This document shows, in pieces, positions 1 through 5,753 of a stretch of 5,811 nucleotides of DNA; position 1 is the stretch's first letter; every line of letters begins with the position of its first letter. This stretch comes from Nitrospirota bacterium (GTDB taxonomy: Bacteria; Nitrospirota_A; Leptospirillia; Leptospirillales; Leptospirillaceae): contig DAHWGX010000047.1 of assembly GCA_027335985.1 (NCBI GenBank), positions 1 through 5,811 of the forward strand, written 5' to 3'. Both the position numbers and the translations under genes were made by a program. Below the pieces are notes generated by a model. It searched no databases. It was not told the origin of the DNA and was given only the letters and a program-made list of their open reading frames with translations.

Positions 1-65
1 CTTACGCCTTGCACCGAGGAGGAGCCGGCTCCGGTTCCCTCTCTCTCAGATATCTCTCTTCCCTC

Positions 66-141
66 AGGCGGATAGCTCAGTCGGTAGAGCACAGCTCTTA
101 CACAGCTGTTGTCGCGGGTTCGATCCCCGCTCCGCCTACCA
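66..141 (+). tRNA. tRNA-Val (anticodon UAC), CCA encoded
   Basis: A complete 76-nt cloverleaf can be folded by hand. The acceptor stem AGGCGGA (66-72) pairs with TCCGCCT (131-137), followed by discriminator A138 and an encoded CCA (139-141). The anticodon stem CAGCT (92-96) pairs with AGCTG (104-108) around loop CTTACAC, giving anticodon TAC (99-101), which reads valine GUN codons. The T stem GCGGG (114-118) pairs with CCCGC (126-130) around TTCGATC. No mismatch is visible in these stems, so the gene appears functional. Its 3' half is the likely integration target of the integrase encoded 208 bp downstream. Integration at a tRNA 3' end normally restores the tRNA, consistent with its intact state. 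Confidence 0.96.
114..141 (+). other. Candidate attachment site (3' end of tRNA-Val)
   Basis: P4-type integrases commonly recombine at the T-arm and 3' end of a tRNA gene. The T stem, T loop and acceptor 3' strand of tRNA-Val lie here, on the side facing the integrase. I found no second copy of this 28-bp stretch elsewhere in the window, so the other att site must lie outside it or has been lost. The exact crossover point is inferred. Confidence 0.4.
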
Positions 142-157
142 GTCTATGATTTTTTAC

Positions 158-247
158 CGTCCGACAAACTCCGATAAAGAATGAAAAGCCAGCGTAAAAA
201 CTGGCTTTTTTCATGTATTCCTCTCTTTTTTCGTCCGATAATGTCCG
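158..247 (+). repeat. Imperfect 16-bp direct repeat CGTCCGANAANNTCCG
   Basis: CGTCCGACAAACTCCG (158-173) and CGTCCGATAATGTCCG (232-247) match at 13 of 16 positions and lie 74 bp apart, one on each side of the terminator hairpin. Both are preceded by a T run. Each copy itself contains two TCCG words 9 bp apart. Their place between the tRNA and the integrase suggests integrase or accessory-factor binding sites, but this role is inferred. Confidence 0.6.
184..211 (+). terminator. Intrinsic terminator after tRNA-Val
   Basis: AAAAGCCAG (184-192) and CTGGCTTTT (201-209) form a perfect 9-bp inverted repeat around the loop CGTAAAAA, ending in a run of six T (206-211). This is a textbook rho-independent terminator on the + strand, 43 bp after the tRNA. 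It probably ends the tRNA transcript and shields the integrase promoter. The flanking A and T runs mean it could also act weakly on the minus strand. Confidence 0.8.
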
Positions 248-276
248 TTGACAGCCGGGGGAAATTGTGAGTAAAT
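248..276 (+). promoter_or_regulatory. Candidate integrase promoter
   Basis: TTGACA (248-253) is a perfect sigma-70 -35 box. At 17 bp spacing it is followed by GTAAAT (271-276), only a weak -10 match. The inverted TGTGAGTAA word (266-274) overlaps the -10 position, so a protein bound there would block this promoter. The promoter call rests mainly on the -35 match and position. Confidence 0.3.
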
Positions 277-315
277 CTTTGAAAGTTACTCACAGGAGAA
301 ATCCTGTTACTCACA
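266..315. repeat. Three copies of the 9-bp word TTACTCACA upstream of the integrase
   Basis: TGTGAGTAA (266-274) is the inverted copy. TTACTCACA occurs directly at 286-294 and again at 307-315. The two direct copies start 21 bp apart, about two helical turns, so they would face the same side of the DNA. The first and second copies form an inverted pair around an 11-bp spacer. Such arrays next to an integrase start are typical of arm-type integrase binding sites or of an operator for autoregulation. Which applies cannot be told from the sequence. Confidence 0.65.
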
Positions 316-349
316 AAACGCCCAATCGCTTTTCTTCCAAGGAGAAAGC

Positions 350-1552
350 ATGCTGACCGACACGCTGATCCGTAATACGAAGCCCGGCAAAAAGACGATC
401 CGGCTTACGGACGGAAAAGGGCTTGTCCTTTTAATTAACCCCGACGGCTCCAGGGCATGGCGTTTCCGCTACAGGTTTGAGGGAAAGGCGACTATGCTAT
501 CGCTTGGGTCATATCCCAAGGTTACGTTGCGGGAGGCCGCCGAAAAATGCGCTGAATTAAGGAAGATGGTTCACTCCGGGATCAATCCCTCCCAGGCAAA
601 GAAGGGGGAGAAGGCCAGCGCGTCCGGGGCCGATAGCTTCGAGGCAATCGCGCGGGAATGGTTCGGGAAGTTTTCGACCGGATGGGCTCCTGGTCATGCG
701 GAGCGCGTCATTCGGCTCCTGGAGCGTGACGTGTTCCCCTGGCTCGGGGAGAAGGTCGTCAGGGAGATCACAGCCCCGGAGTTGCTTTCCGTTCTCCGGA
801 GAATTGAGGCGCGGGGGGCCGTCGATACCGCACACCGGGCGAGGCAGACGGCGGGGGCGGTTTTCCGTTATGCCGTTGCCACCGGGCGAGCGGAGAGAGA
901 TCCGTCCGGCGATCTTCGGGGAGCCATCCCCCCGGCTCGGGAGGGGCACATGGCGGCCATTGTCGATCCCAAGCGACTAGGGGGGCTTCTCCGGGCGATT
1001 GACGCCTACGAGGGCGGTCTGATCGTTCGGTGCGCTCTCCGATTGGCCCCCTTGGTCTTCGTTCGTCCAGGGGAATTGAGACGGGCGGAATGGAAGGAGA
1101 TTGACCTCGAACAAGGGGAATGGGTCATTCCTGGAGAGAAGATGAAAATGCGGGAGGCGCACATCGTCCCGCTCTCCCGACAGTCGATTGAGATTCTTGA
1201 AGAGATCCGGCCCTTCACCGGGGGAGGCCCCTATGTCTTCCCGTCGCCAACGTCCATGAACAGGCCCCTTAGCGATATGGCCCTTCTAACCGCGCTCCGA
1301 AGGATGGGGATTGGCAAAGAGGAAATGACGGTTCACGGATTCCGAGCCACGGCCTCATCACTCCTGAACGCCCAGAGCTGGCCATCGGATATTATCGAGC
1401 GGCAACTGGCCCATGTCGAGCGAAACAAGGTTCGGTCGGCCTATAATCGACACGACTATCTCCCGGAGCGACGGAAGATGATGCAAGCGTGGGCGGATTA
1501 CCTGGATAGTTTGAAAAACGGGGCGGAGATCCTGACGTTTCGGAAAGTTTGA
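350..1552 (+). CDS. P4-type tyrosine recombinase (tRNA-targeting site-specific integrase)
   Basis: This 400-residue protein catalyses integration and excision of a mobile element by cutting and rejoining att sites through a tyrosine nucleophile. The start is supported by AAGGAG (339-344) 5 nt before the ATG. Residues ~1-85 form the N-terminal arm-binding domain of the P4/DUF4102 type (LTDGKGLVL, RFRYRFEGK, LSLGSYP). Residues ~95-180 are the SAM-like core-binding domain, and ~205-385 the catalytic domain. Catalytic residues appear complete: Arg239 in VRPGELRRAEW, a beta-hairpin Lys (264 or 266) in EKMKMREAHIVPLS, His329 and Arg332 in HGFRATASSLL, His355 in LAHVERNKVR, and nucleophile Tyr365 in SAYNRHDYL. 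Length is normal and no frame break is seen, so it is likely active. It lies just downstream of tRNA-Val in the same direction, the usual layout at an island boundary. The family is certain; the target tRNA is inferred from position. Confidence 0.96.
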   Translation: MLTDTLIRNTKPGKKTIRLTDGKGLVLLINPDGSRAWRFRYRFEGKATMLSLGSYPKVTLREAAEKCAELRKMVHSGINPSQAKKGEKASASGADSFEAIAREWFGKFSTGWAPGHAERVIRLLERDVFPWLGEKVVREITAPELLSVLRRIEARGAVDTAHRARQTAGAVFRYAVATGRAERDPSGDLRGAIPPAREGHMAAIVDPKRLGGLLRAIDAYEGGLIVRCALRLAPLVFVRPGELRRAEWKEIDLEQGEWVIPGEKMKMREAHIVPLSRQSIEILEEIRPFTGGGPYVFPSPTSMNRPLSDMALLTALRRMGIGKEEMTVHGFRATASSLLNAQSWPSDIIERQLAHVERNKVRSAYNRHDYLPERRKMMQAWADYLDSLKNGAEILTFRKV

Positions 1553-1817
1553 ATGATTTTCCGTGAGGGCAGCAATTCGTTAAAATTCATAAACCGATTT
1601 CACGATGAAGCTGACATTTCGCAACTCGAAAATTGCGTCGGGGATTTTTTGGGGGGAGGATTTTTCTGCTCGGATCAGAAGACGCACCTCTCGCCTGCGT
1701 GCCGTTTTTCCCGTCTTTGACGGGGTCGGGCTTGCTCTCAATGGCTCCGGGAAGGGCCTTCGATCCGAACGGTCTCTTCACGGGGATGCGAAGAGACGGA
1801 CGGGTCGGGTCATCGGG
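1553..1817. other. Non-coding stretch between integrase and IS remnant
   Basis: No convincing gene lies in these 265 bp; short open frames have poor composition and no family likeness. Visible structures are CGCAA/TTGCG (1620-1637), CCCGTC-TTT-GACGGG (1710-1724) and an 8-bp perfect inverted repeat GTCTCTTC/GAAGAGAC (1772-1797, 10-nt loop). None is followed by a T run on the proper strand, so I do not call a terminator. The right-hand end of the insertion sequence whose transposase stops at 1818 should lie here. The stretch around 1611-1640 is a weak candidate, but no inverted-repeat partner can be checked because the other IS end is missing. A GGGTC-rich run spans about 1801-1840. Confidence 0.5.
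1772..1797. repeat. 8-bp perfect inverted repeat (hairpin)
   Basis: GTCTCTTC (1772-1779) and GAAGAGAC (1790-1797) are perfectly complementary around a 10-nt loop. It lies 21 bp beyond the transposase stop codon, where a transcript end or subterminal IS structure would be expected. There is no T tract, so it is not a standard intrinsic terminator. Confidence 0.5.
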
Positions 1818-3090
1818 TCAGGTCAGGGAGTCGCTGGGTCCTCCTTTGGTTTGTGGGGGGCTTTCCTGTGGGGAAGGCGGCGGGTGAGCGGAGGGGGATT
1901 TCCCCGACGCCTGGTCCGCTCCCCCGGGAGTCTTTGAGACCTTCCGTCGCTTCTCCCGGACCGGCGGGACGAGATAGACCCGGGGGTCGATGCCGGTCCA
2001 GCGAAGGATCTGATCGACGCCGTTTTGATAGCGTTGGGAGATCTGGAGATGCCGGGGTCCGTTGTTAATCCGATGGACCGTGACATGAGACAGGTGCTGG
2101 AGCACCTCCCGGGTCGTGGGCTTGGTCATCATCCCCCGGGGAGGCCGGTCAAAGGGCTCCTTGGCCTGCCGCATCTTGTACTGGACGAACATGTAGACCA
2201 GGGCGGCCAGAAGAAGGACCATCCCCAAGGCCTCCAGCCGCTCTTTCTTCTTCAGGAAAAAGGCGTCGAGGACGATGGGATTCTTGACGAAGGCCCCGAA
2301 GATGTTTTCGGCGGAGGACTGCCCCTTGTATTCATCGAGAATCGTCCGGGCGGAAGCGGTCTCCTTGAGAAGATTGGTGATGAGGACGAAGCAGGCCTTC
2401 CGATCCCGCTCCTGACTCACGGCCGCGGGGTCGACCGCTCCCATCGTCACGTTCACCCAGAAGACGGAGGTCTCGGGGAGGATCTCGCCCTTCTTGGGGC
2501 GTCCGCGTCCCGGACGGGGTTCTTTGACGGTCCTGGTCTCGACGGCGAAGGAGAGAGGGAAGAAGCGGCTCTTGTGGGAACGGAGAACTCCTCTCCCGCC
2601 GCCTGGGCATCGCGCTCGCAGAAGAAGGGCGTCTTGGCCAGTTTCCGGGCCGCTTTCTCAAGAGCCGCCTTCTCCTGGGTGACGGAGGAGAGAAGGCTCC
2701 GGCTCTTGCGTTTGTCGAGCGTGGAGGAGTGGTAGACGACGAGACGGTAGGGGACGCCCCCGGTGACGGTGCTCTGCTCGGAGGCCCGGTAGGTGGCGGC
2801 GTCCTTCTGGTCCCGGAGGGCGCCGAGATCCTCCCAGGCGTTCTCGTCCCACGCCTTGTCCCGAACCTCGCGACCCGCGGCGAAGGTGCCGGGAAGGAGG
2901 GAGACGAAGCGCATCTTCTCCCGATTGAGCCATGCGAGGTTCGTTTCGGTGACCAGGGCCGAGTCGGCGATATAGACCAGGGAGTCGCGGGTCTCCGGAG
3001 GGAAGAAGGCCAGGATCTCCTCGAGGGTCTCGAGGTTCGAGACCTTGTCGGAGGCGTTGCCGTCCTTGATGGACCAGTTCTTCCGCGATC
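1818..3090 (-). pseudogene. IS4-superfamily (IS1634-type) transposase, 5'-truncated and frameshifted
   Basis: The remnant reads in two minus-strand frames. From about 3076 to 2585 it encodes WSIKDGNASDKVSNLETLEE, then YIADSALVTETNL with the second catalytic Asp (codon 2965-2963), then RFVSLLPGTF and YRLVVYHSSTLDKRKSR. Around 2585 the sense continues one frame over as LRSHKSRFFPLSFAVETRTV, with no start codon at the join. It then runs through EYKGQSSAENIFGAFVKNP, carrying the catalytic Glu (codon 2309-2307), and FFLKKKERLEALGMVLLLAALVY, to a stop at 1818. This Y-x2-Q-x3-E motif and the hydrophobic helix after KKKERLEAL are typical of IS1634-like DDE transposases. The N-terminal half with the first catalytic Asp is absent and there is no in-frame start, so the gene is dead. 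A one-base loss at 2583-2590 explains the frame change. The last ~45 residues are a Pro/Ser-rich tail. The 5' breakpoint lies between 3076 and 3113. Confidence 0.88.
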
Positions 3091-3113
3091 TTACATCTTC
3101 TAATCCCGTTTTC

Positions 3114-3596
3114 TCACAAGTTCTCCAGTTCCAGCAGCATTTTTTTACGTTCCAGTCCTCCCGCATATCCCGTCAGGGAACTGTCCGATCCAATGATCCG
3201 GTGACAGGGAATGAAGATCATGATGGGATTCCGGGCGATGGCTGAAGCAACCGCCCGGGTTAAGTTTTTGCTTTTACCTGTGAGGAGAGTCAGTTCCCGG
3301 TAGGAGACTGTCTTCCCAAAAGGGACCTCCATCAGTGTCTTCCAGACGAGGCACTGAAACGTCGTTCCCTTCGGGTTCACTGGAAGAGTGAAAACCTGCC
3401 GTTTCTTCGAAAAATATTCCCCGATCTGGCGTTCTGCCTCCGATAGAAACGGGGATTCAGGTGCATAATTCCCGATGGATCCGGGGTGGGGCAGAAGCGG
3501 GTGTCCGATGAAGGCAAACCTCACCACATGATCCTCTTCAGCCATGAGGATTGCCGGACCAAGCGGGGTACCAATATTCCTGCAGATGTGTTTCAT
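3114..3596 (-). CDS. ogt: Methylated-DNA--[protein]-cysteine S-methyltransferase (O6-alkylguanine repair)
   Basis: This suicide repair protein transfers the alkyl group from O6-methylguanine (and O4-methylthymine) in DNA to its own cysteine. From the ATG at 3596 it has 160 residues, normal for Ogt. The active-site motif IPCHRIIG is present, with acceptor Cys131 (codon 3206-3204). Also visible are TTFQCLVWKTLMEVPFGKTVSY, the recognition helix with its likely Arg finger in NLTRAVASAIARNP, and the C-terminal TGYAGGLERKKMLLELE. An upstream in-frame ATG at 3656 would give 180 residues and overlap the preceding gene by 43 bp, but has no Shine-Dalgarno. At 3596 GAAAGGGC stands about 10 nt ahead, only 17 nt after the stop of the fusion gene, so translational coupling is likely. 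The IS remnant begins within 40 bp of its stop, and no terminator is visible. Confidence 0.95.
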   Translation of the reverse strand: MKHICRNIGTPLGPAILMAEEDHVVRFAFIGHPLLPHPGSIGNYAPESPFLSEAERQIGEYFSKKRQVFTLPVNPKGTTFQCLVWKTLMEVPFGKTVSYRELTLLTGKSKNLTRAVASAIARNPIMIFIPCHRIIGSDSSLTGYAGGLERKKMLLELENL

Positions 3597-3613
3597 CTCC
3601 TCAACGCCCTTTC

Positions 3614-5041
3614 TCAGAGTGATTGCCACAGGGCCATTGCGGCGTAGGCCCTCCATGGTCGCCAGGAATCGGCAATTTGTAGCACACGCTTTGGTGATCG
3701 TTCCTTCAACGCTTTCATGATTCCATGATCTGTATGGGGGAATGCGTCAGGCCATGCCATTACGCGCATCGCAATGTACTGGGCTGTCCACTCCCCGATG
3801 CCAGGCAAGGATTGAAGGCTATCGATCTCCTTTTGCACATCCGGGACTGGCGCAAGCGTGACTGCTCCTGAAGTACATGCTTGTGCCAGGCTCAGGATCG
3901 CCCTGGCCCGGGACCCGATGATTCCCATGCCGGTCAAGTCTTCCTGGTTCAGGAGTGCGATCTGTCCAGGGGAAGGAAATGTTCGAATGATATCCGGATA
4001 AGGGGAGTCGAGAGCGGTTCCGAACGCGACGCTAAAACGCCCGGCAAGTGTTTTAGCCGCCTGTACCGTGATCTGTTGCCCAAGTATGGCCCGGACTGCC
4101 ATCTCGAAACCGTCGAATGCGCCTGGCACACGAAGACCCGGGAGATTGTCGAGCAAGGGGGACAGCGAATTCCCGATATCCCACGGTGAGCTGGAGAGAT
4201 CGAAGAGATGACGGACCTTTCCCAGAACCTGGGGAATGACTCGGGAGAGAGAGTCTGAAATGGTGATCCGAAGGGTATTCCGGGAAAGTTGTGGCTCGAC
4301 AGAGATCCACCCCGAATGGAATTCTTTTTCGAATGGCAAAAGAACGGATCGACTGTAGATCCCTCCGGAGACTGACTCGACATTCAAGATGGCTCGCCTG
4401 CCAAGAAAATCGAGGATCGCCTGCCATGCATAGGGTGGCCGGAATCCAAGCTCGAAGACGAGTTCTTCTTGGAAAACCTTATTTGTGGAACGTCTTATTT
4501 GCCCCGGATTCTTGTGGGTGCGACTTTGGAAAAGTTCGTTCATACGCCGAAGGCTATTGAACCCCGAGGCCATTGCCACGTCGAGAACGGAGAGGGATGT
4601 ATTTCTCAACAGATGTCTAGCCAATAGAAGCCTTTGCGCCTGGGCATACTGGACGGGAGAGACCCCAAAAGTTTCGGAGAATGCCCGGCGCAGATGCCGG
4701 TCGGTGACACCCAACTGAGTCGCCAGCACTTTAAGGGATGAATCTCTGAGCGCCCCTGCCTCAATATGGCTCGCCGCCACTAAAGAAAGACGGGTGATCC
4801 TGTCAACCGCGGATTTTCCCGGAGATTGTTCCGGTCGGCAGCGCATGCAGGGGCGAAAACCGCATTGCTCTGCCGCGGCCGCACTGGCGAAAAATCGGCA
4901 GTTTTCTTTTTTGGGTTTTTTCGCACGACAGACGGGTCGGCAGTAAATTCCAGTCGAGGAGACACCGACAAAGAACCGTCCGTCGAAGCGGGTATCATGG
5001 GTGAGTAGTGCCGAATAGCAGGCGTCGTTGTCAATCAACAT
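3614..5041 (-). CDS. alkA: Ada N-terminal / AraC-type HTH / AlkA glycosylase fusion protein
   Basis: This 475-residue protein joins three repair and regulatory modules. Residues ~1-75 form an Ada-type zinc domain. Cys34, Cys38, Cys65 and Cys68 (GIYCRPVCRA, GFRPCMRCRP) keep the exact spacing of E. coli Ada Cys38/42/69/72, so Cys34 should accept methyl from phosphotriesters. Residues ~80-185 are an AraC-family HTH (LATQLGVTDRHLRRAFSETFGVSPVQY, SVLDVAMASGFNSLRRMNELF). Residues ~190-300 match the AlkA N-terminal domain (ELGFRPPYAWQAILDFLGRRAI). Residues ~308-475 are the HhH-GPD glycosylase, with AILGQQITVQAAKTLAGRF, hairpin LPGIGEWTAQYIAMR and catalytic Asp438 in DAFPHTDHGIMKAL (codon 3730-3728). 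It likely senses methylation, activates its own operon and excises 3-methyladenine. The Ada suicide methyltransferase domain is absent; ogt next door supplies that activity. Mycobacterial AlkA has this architecture and neighbour. No clear Shine-Dalgarno precedes the ATG, so the start is slightly uncertain. Confidence 0.95.
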   Translation of the reverse strand: MLIDNDACYSALLTHDTRFDGRFFVGVSSTGIYCRPVCRAKKPKKENCRFFASAAAAEQCGFRPCMRCRPEQSPGKSAVDRITRLSLVAASHIEAGALRDSSLKVLATQLGVTDRHLRRAFSETFGVSPVQYAQAQRLLLARHLLRNTSLSVLDVAMASGFNSLRRMNELFQSRTHKNPGQIRRSTNKVFQEELVFELGFRPPYAWQAILDFLGRRAILNVESVSGGIYSRSVLLPFEKEFHSGWISVEPQLSRNTLRITISDSLSRVIPQVLGKVRHLFDLSSSPWDIGNSLSPLLDNLPGLRVPGAFDGFEMAVRAILGQQITVQAAKTLAGRFSVAFGTALDSPYPDIIRTFPSPGQIALLNQEDLTGMGIIGSRARAILSLAQACTSGAVTLAPVPDVQKEIDSLQSLPGIGEWTAQYIAMRVMAWPDAFPHTDHGIMKALKERSPKRVLQIADSWRPWRAYAAMALWQSL

Positions 5042-5345
5042 AGTGGAAATGTATCGTTATTTTCAGGATATTTCTCGCGATTTCCGGACATTGAATTCTC
5101 CCACTTCCCTCCGTTTTTGAACGGGCTTGGAATCTATATGTTCATCCCTGTGCGGCTCGGTCCAAAGGAAATAAGTGTTCCCATGTACCCCCTTGCAAGG
5201 TGCTCGTTGACCGCAATATTGGCGTTGCAGACCTCCCGAGGGACAAATGCTTCGAACGATCTTCCTTGAAGATGAAGCGAATTTCTGGATTTTATCCGAT
5301 CAGCCCTCTTCTTTACCGAGGAACATGTTCTTTTCCTCCAGAGGA
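5042..5345. other. Gap upstream of the alkylation-repair operon
   Basis: This 304-bp stretch should hold the promoter of the Ada-AlkA/ogt operon on the minus strand. The best I can find is TTCAAT (complement of 5090-5095) with AATATC (complement of 5067-5072) at 17-bp spacing, only 3 of 6 matches at the -35, so it is weak, as expected for an activator-dependent promoter. No convincing Ada box is visible. Short palindromes include TCGCGA (5075-5080) and GAATTC (5093-5098). The left part (5042-5110) is AT-richer than the flanking genes. The right part holds a doubtful small ORF, described separately. Confidence 0.4.
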
Positions 5346-5355
5346 TTAATCGCAT
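5134..5355 (-). CDS. Doubtful small ORF, 73 residues, unrecognised
   Basis: An open minus-strand frame overlaps the last 10 bp of the cupin gene. I recognise no family, and its ATG at 5355 lacks a Shine-Dalgarno. A good ribosome site, GGAGG (complement of 5335-5339), lies inside it and instead serves an ATG at 5326 in another frame, which reads MFLGKEEG and stops at 5300. This could be a frameshifted gene remnant (initiation at 5326, body in the 73-residue frame) or chance. The C-terminal part (EAFVPREVCNANIAVNEHLARGYMG) looks more protein-like than the basic N-terminal part. Conserved homologues would be needed to accept it as a gene. Confidence 0.2.
   Translation of the reverse strand: MRLILWRKRTCSSVKKRADRIKSRNSLHLQGRSFEAFVPREVCNANIAVNEHLARGYMGTLISFGPSRTGMNI
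5318..5338. repeat. Inverted repeat over a ribosome-binding site
   Basis: GAGGAA (5318-5323) and TTCCTC (5333-5338) are perfect complements around 9 nt, and the palindrome GAACATGTTC (5321-5330) is nested within. On the minus-strand transcript the stem would pair with the GGAGG site and enclose the ATG at 5326. The structure is directly visible; any regulatory role is conjecture. It lies only 8 bp beyond the cupin stop codon but lacks a T run on the minus strand. Confidence 0.4.
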
Positions 5356-5753
5356 GTTTCGACACGAAATTCCATCACTCGGTCCGGTTCCCCCGCATAG
5401 ATCACAAGGGCGATTGTTTCCCGTGACAGGATGGCGCTATGGGGAAGACCCTTGGGGTGGAGAAGATAATCTCCGGGGAAGCGGATCTGTTTGCCAGTCC
5501 CATCATCGTGTCCACCTTTCAGAATATAGACATGTTCATCGGATTCTGCGACGGCCTTTATTCGGATCCGTTTTCCGGGAGGCGGAGAAAACCTTGTGAT
5601 TTCAGCAACTCCTCCAACTTGATCCCGTCGATCGCTCAGCATCTTGAGGAAAATAATATCCTCTCCATCCACCAATAGTTTTTCTCCAAAAAGGACACTG
5701 GCAGGAACCCAGGGCATTTCATTTGTTTTTTGAAAAATGGCAGATAATGTCAT
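5346..5753 (-). CDS. Small single-domain cupin protein
   Basis: From the ATG at 5753 this is a 135-residue cytoplasmic protein with no signal peptide or membrane segment. That start is chosen because AAGGAG precedes it by about 7 nt; an upstream in-frame ATG at 5798 has no such support. Cupin motif 2 is exact: G94-x5-P100-x-G102-x2-H105 (GDYLLHPKGLPH). Motif 1 keeps Gly60, Glu73 and Gly80 at canonical spacing (ESDEHVYILKG), but the two metal-binding His positions are Lys66 and Val68. A normal 3-His/1-Glu metal site is therefore not expected. ChrR-type anti-sigma or sugar-isomerase-like cupins are possible relatives; the substrate is unknown. It lies upstream of the Ada-AlkA operon on the same strand, but the 304-bp gap argues against one transcript. 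The gene is complete; its promoter falls at or beyond the window end. Confidence 0.85.
   Translation of the reverse strand: MTLSAIFQKTNEMPWVPASVLFGEKLLVDGEDIIFLKMLSDRRDQVGGVAEITRFSPPPGKRIRIKAVAESDEHVYILKGGHDDGTGKQIRFPGDYLLHPKGLPHSAILSRETIALVIYAGEPDRVMEFRVETCD

Noticed and set aside
21..32. Perfect 12-bp palindrome GGAGCCGGCTCC before the tRNA
   Set aside because: It has no loop and no real T run, and the upstream gene is outside the window, so neither a terminator nor an operator can be supported.
158..315. Repeats upstream of the integrase as a CRISPR array
   Set aside because: The repeats are only 9-16 bp, in mixed orientation with irregular spacers, and no cas gene is present.
1710..1724. 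CCCGTC-TTT-GACGGG hairpin as a terminator
   Set aside because: The T run precedes the stem on the + strand and becomes an A run after it on the minus strand, so it fits a terminator in neither direction.
1605..1937. 110-residue + strand open frame after the integrase
   Set aside because: No Shine-Dalgarno, low-complexity Arg/Gly/Ser composition, no recognised family, and it runs into the antisense of the transposase tail.
2332..2661. 109-residue minus-strand frame overlapping both transposase parts
   Set aside because: Rich in Arg/Pro/Ser without motifs; the transposase sense is carried by the other two minus frames.
2025..2735. Long + strand open frame of 236 codons
   Set aside because: It lies antisense to the transposase remnant, whose minus-strand reading gives clear family motifs. 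The + frame is an artefact of GC-rich sequence.
3881..4427. Several open frames on both strands inside the Ada-AlkA gene
   Set aside because: They overlap a well-supported conserved gene in other frames and show no family motifs.
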